9,279 nucleotides of DNA from an uncultured Eubacterium sp. Its GTDB lineage: Bacteria > Bacillota > Clostridia > Lachnospirales > Lachnospiraceae. Within the stretch, counting starts at the first letter, position 1, and every line of letters starts with the position of its first letter. The notes beneath the pieces are model-generated. The model was not told the origin of the DNA. It made no database searches and saw only the letters and a program-made list of their open reading frames with translations. Positions 7,565-9,279 of this stretch are shown piece after piece. The position numbers and the translations under genes were made by a program. The DNA lies in assembly GCA_946412445.1 (NCBI GenBank), contig CAMKHH010000027.1, forward strand, positions 1 through 9,279, in the 5' to 3' direction.

Positions 7565-7593
7565 AGAATAAGCAATCCTTTTTCAGATGTCAA
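7565..7593 (-). promoter_or_regulatory. Near-consensus sigma-A promoter of the minus-strand operon
   Basis: On the minus strand, a perfect TTGACA (complement of 7588-7593) is followed after exactly 17 bases by TATTCT (complement of 7565-7570), which matches the -10 consensus at four of six positions. Transcription would start near 7558, about 27 bases before the ATG at 7531. This fits the unknown gene and the PHP gene being transcribed together. Confidence 0.68.
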
Positions 7594-7644
7594 GTGCAAG
7601 GGGGCAATCGTAGAAATTTCCAGTTTTTTTTAAAGTTATGTACA

Positions 7645-7673
7645 TTATGACAGGTATAATTTTCTGATATACT
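7645..7673 (+). promoter_or_regulatory. Putative promoter of the plus-strand PHP/EEP operon
   Basis: Two overlapping candidates exist. TGATATACT (7665-7673) is an extended -10 (TATACT, five of six) with a weak TTATGA 17 bases upstream. A perfect TATAAT lies at 7655-7660 but has no recognisable -35. A T8/A3 tract (7624-7634) just upstream could act as an UP-like element. The -10 region also carries the inverted repeat GTATA (7654-7658) / TATAC (7668-7672), a possible operator. Confidence 0.5.
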
Positions 7674-7690
7674 TTGCCTTAAGCTTATAT

Positions 7691-7697
7691 GAGGAGG
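7691..7697 (+). promoter_or_regulatory. Ribosome binding site deciding the start at 7704
   Basis: GAGGAGG stands 6 bases before ATG at 7704. An in-frame ATG at 7689 overlaps this site and would add only MRRIR, so 7704 is the start. Confidence 0.88.
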
Positions 7698-7703
7698 ATT
7701 CGT

Positions 7704-8615
7704 ATGGAAAAGAGAACCCTGTATAAAGAGGGAAGTTATAAAAAAGGAAACCTGCATACGCACTCTACCTGGTCGGATGGAATCAATACCCCCAAAGAGG
7801 TTGCAGAGCATTACCACAGCAGGGGATATGATTTTCTGGCAATCACAGATCATTGGGTATATGGGATACATTCCGAGCTTTGCAGAGATGATTTTTTGGT
7901 GTTTCCGGGTACAGAGCTGGATATAGAGCTTCCTGGCAGAAAAGACCACCATCTGGTTGGACTGGGACTGCCGGAAACAAACAAAATCCCGGAAGGCTAT
8001 ACTTTTTTACAGGAGCGTAAGCGAAATGTCTTAAGCACACCGGAGCGAATGATAGAGTATTTCGGACAGAATGGAAATGTCACATTGTATGCGCATCCCT
8101 ACTGGTCGAAGGTGGATTCTGCGGATATCAAGTATCTGCAAGGTCTGATTGGGATGGAAATATATAATCATGGATCAGAATTCGAAACAAATAATGGCAA
8201 TTCAGAAACCTATTTTGATCATTTCCTCTTTGTGAGAAACAGGATTCACTGTTTTGCCACAGATGATGCACACGATTTGGAAGAACATAGCCTGGGTGGA
8301 TTTGTCATGGTAAAAACCGCGGAGTTTACCCACAGGGGTATCCTGCAGGCATTAAGGGACGGCAGTTTCTTTGCTTCCAGCGGTCCTCTGATTGAGGATT
8401 TTTATGTGGAGGGCCAACAGGCGGTATTAACATGTGCCCCCTGTCAGGATATTTACTTTCAGACACCTCACCGGAGCGGACACCTGCACAGTGATATGGA
8501 AAGCCTGACAGAAGGGAGTTTTGCACTGGAGGGCGATGAGGAATACGTGCGTGTGACATGTAAGGATTCCTGTGGAAGAAAGGCATGGAGTCAGCCAATC
8601 TGGCTCTGGATATAG
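7704..8615 (+). CDS. CehA/McbA-like PHP-domain metallohydrolase
   Basis: Predicted cytoplasmic metal-dependent hydrolase of the PHP superfamily, 303 residues, closest in layout to the CehA/McbA group (named after carbaryl-ester hydrolases; most members have unknown or phosphodiesterase-like roles). Metal ligands appear complete: His18 and His20 in LHTHS, Asp25, Asp49-His50 in ITDHW, Glu71 in GTELD, His83 (HHLVGLG), His131 in YAHPYW, and Asp188/His190 in TDDAHD. Residues 211-228 (GILQALRDGSFFASSGP) and the beta-rich tail ending YVRVTCKDSCGRKAWSQPIW match the pattern of this group. The tail has two cysteine pairs, Cys244/Cys247 and Cys286/Cys290, which are unusual and could bind metal or form disulfides. 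There is no signal peptide. It is first gene of a plus-strand operon; the stop codon overlaps the ribosome site of the next gene. A pesticide-hydrolysing role should not be inferred from the family name. Confidence 0.9.
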   Translation: MEKRTLYKEGSYKKGNLHTHSTWSDGINTPKEVAEHYHSRGYDFLAITDHWVYGIHSELCRDDFLVFPGTELDIELPGRKDHHLVGLGLPETNKIPEGYTFLQERKRNVLSTPERMIEYFGQNGNVTLYAHPYWSKVDSADIKYLQGLIGMEIYNHGSEFETNNGNSETYFDHFLFVRNRIHCFATDDAHDLEEHSLGGFVMVKTAEFTHRGILQALRDGSFFASSGPLIEDFYVEGQQAVLTCAPCQDIYFQTPHRSGHLHSDMESLTEGSFALEGDEEYVRVTCKDSCGRKAWSQPIWLWI

Positions 8616-8619
8616 GAGG
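8614..8619 (+). promoter_or_regulatory. Ribosome binding site of the EEP gene overlapping the previous stop codon
   Basis: AGGAGG begins inside the TAG stop (8613-8615) of the PHP gene and lies 9 bases before ATG at 8629. The arrangement supports co-transcription and probably coupled translation of the two hydrolases. Confidence 0.85.
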
Positions 8620-8628
8620 ACGAATAAC

Positions 8629-9279
8629 ATGCTGAAGCTTGTTACATTTAATATAAGATGTGATTTTAATCAGGATAAGGGCAATAGTTTCCGGTATCGT
8701 AAACCATTGATTCTTAAAAAAATACAGACAGAGAAACCGGATCTGATCTGCTTTCAGGAGGTGCTTCCCCATGTGGCTGTGTGGCTGAAGGAGGTGTTAG
8801 ATGATTATTACGTTGTGGGATGCGAGAGAAGCGAAACGCTCAGGGACGAACAGGTGGCTGTCGCATATAAAAAGAATCGGATGAATCTCATTTCAATGGA
8901 AACCTTCTGGCTTTCTCCCAAGCCCTATATACCGGCAAGCAGATATGACGAACAGTCCACCTGCCCCCGGGTATGCACGGAAGCCCTGTTTGAGGATCTG
9001 GAGGAAAGAGAAGTATTCAGGCTTTTAAATCTTCATCTGGATCATCAGGGGGTACAGGCAAGAGTTCTGGGATTAAGACAGGTATTTAAAAAGGTGGAGG
9101 AAGCAAAGCTGTTTCCCGAAGCGCCTGTGATTCTGGCTGGTGACTTTAATGCGGAACCGGAGGGACAGGAGTTTCTTGAAATGAAACAGCAGCCGGAGTA
9201 TGTGAACATCACAGAAGGAATTGGTGTAACCTATCACGGATTTGAACCAGAGGACGAATCGGAGTGTATTGATTATATC
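8629..9279 (+). CDS. Endonuclease/exonuclease/phosphatase (EEP) family hydrolase, cut at the right edge
   Basis: Partial gene: 217 codons are present and the frame is open at the window end. It is predicted to be a Mg-dependent phosphodiesterase or phosphatase of the EEP superfamily. Visible motifs in order: Asn8 in TFNIR, the metal-binding Glu44 in ICFQEV, His136 in LNLHLDH, Asp172 and Asn174 in LAGDFNAEP, and CIDYI (213-217), which in the family stands a few dozen residues before the end, followed by the catalytic SDH-type motif. About 35-45 residues are therefore probably missing, for a total near 255. No signal peptide is seen, so it is likely cytoplasmic. Members act on DNA, phosphoinositides, sphingomyelin or small phosphodiesters, and the specific substrate cannot be read. 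The tight link to the PHP gene argues for small-molecule phosphoester metabolism rather than DNA repair; this is inference. Confidence 0.9.
   Translation, partial: MLKLVTFNIRCDFNQDKGNSFRYRKPLILKKIQTEKPDLICFQEVLPHVAVWLKEVLDDYYVVGCERSETLRDEQVAVAYKKNRMNLISMETFWLSPKPYIPASRYDEQSTCPRVCTEALFEDLEEREVFRLLNLHLDHQGVQARVLGLRQVFKKVEEAKLFPEAPVILAGDFNAEPEGQEFLEMKQQPEYVNITEGIGVTYHGFEPEDESECIDYI

Noticed and set aside
6140..8615. Possible recent duplication of the two PHP genes
   Set aside because: The proteins share only the metal-binding motif pattern; spacing, linkers and C-terminal regions differ throughout.
8326..8772. Antisense open frame of 148 codons across the PHP/EEP junction
   Set aside because: It spans two plus-strand genes with clear motifs and has no independent support.

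Overview
The window looks like chromosomal DNA from an anaerobic Firmicute, most likely a Clostridia/Lachnospiraceae-type gut or sediment bacterium. This is inferred from strong AGGAGG-type ribosome binding sites, moderately AT-rich DNA with A/T homopolymer runs, a YesM/YesN-type two-component pair and a clostridial-style multi-domain CoA-disulfide reductase. No rRNA, tRNA, CRISPR array, insertion sequence or phage gene is visible. Coding density is high: six complete genes and one gene cut by the right edge.

Layout: (1) 136-2619 (+) is an 827-residue four-module sulfur-redox protein (FAD/NAD(P)H disulfide reductase, rhodanese, TusA-like, DsrE-like), with its own promoter and followed by a strong intrinsic terminator. 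(2) 2745-6135 (+) is a two-gene two-component operon: a membrane histidine kinase and an AraC-type response regulator, overlapping by 11 bases. (3) 7531-6140 (-) is a two-gene operon: an unrecognised 156-residue protein followed by a PHP-domain metallohydrolase. It converges on the response regulator with only 4 bases between stop codons. (4) 7704 to the right edge (+) is a divergent operon: a CehA/McbA-like PHP-domain metallohydrolase, then an endonuclease/exonuclease/phosphatase (EEP) family hydrolase that runs off the window.

How the parts may work together: the sulfur-redox gene is insulated by its terminator and is probably independent. The right half groups three predicted metal-dependent hydrolases (two PHP proteins of different subtypes and one EEP protein) plus an unknown protein around one 172-base divergent promoter region, next to a YesM/YesN-type regulator pair. 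Such pairs commonly sense extracellular ligands and control nearby uptake and catabolism genes. A reasonable but unproven reading is a cytoplasmic phosphoester or phosphodiester degradation locus controlled by the neighbouring kinase/regulator, whose transporter (if any) would lie beyond the right edge. No substrate can be read from the sequence.
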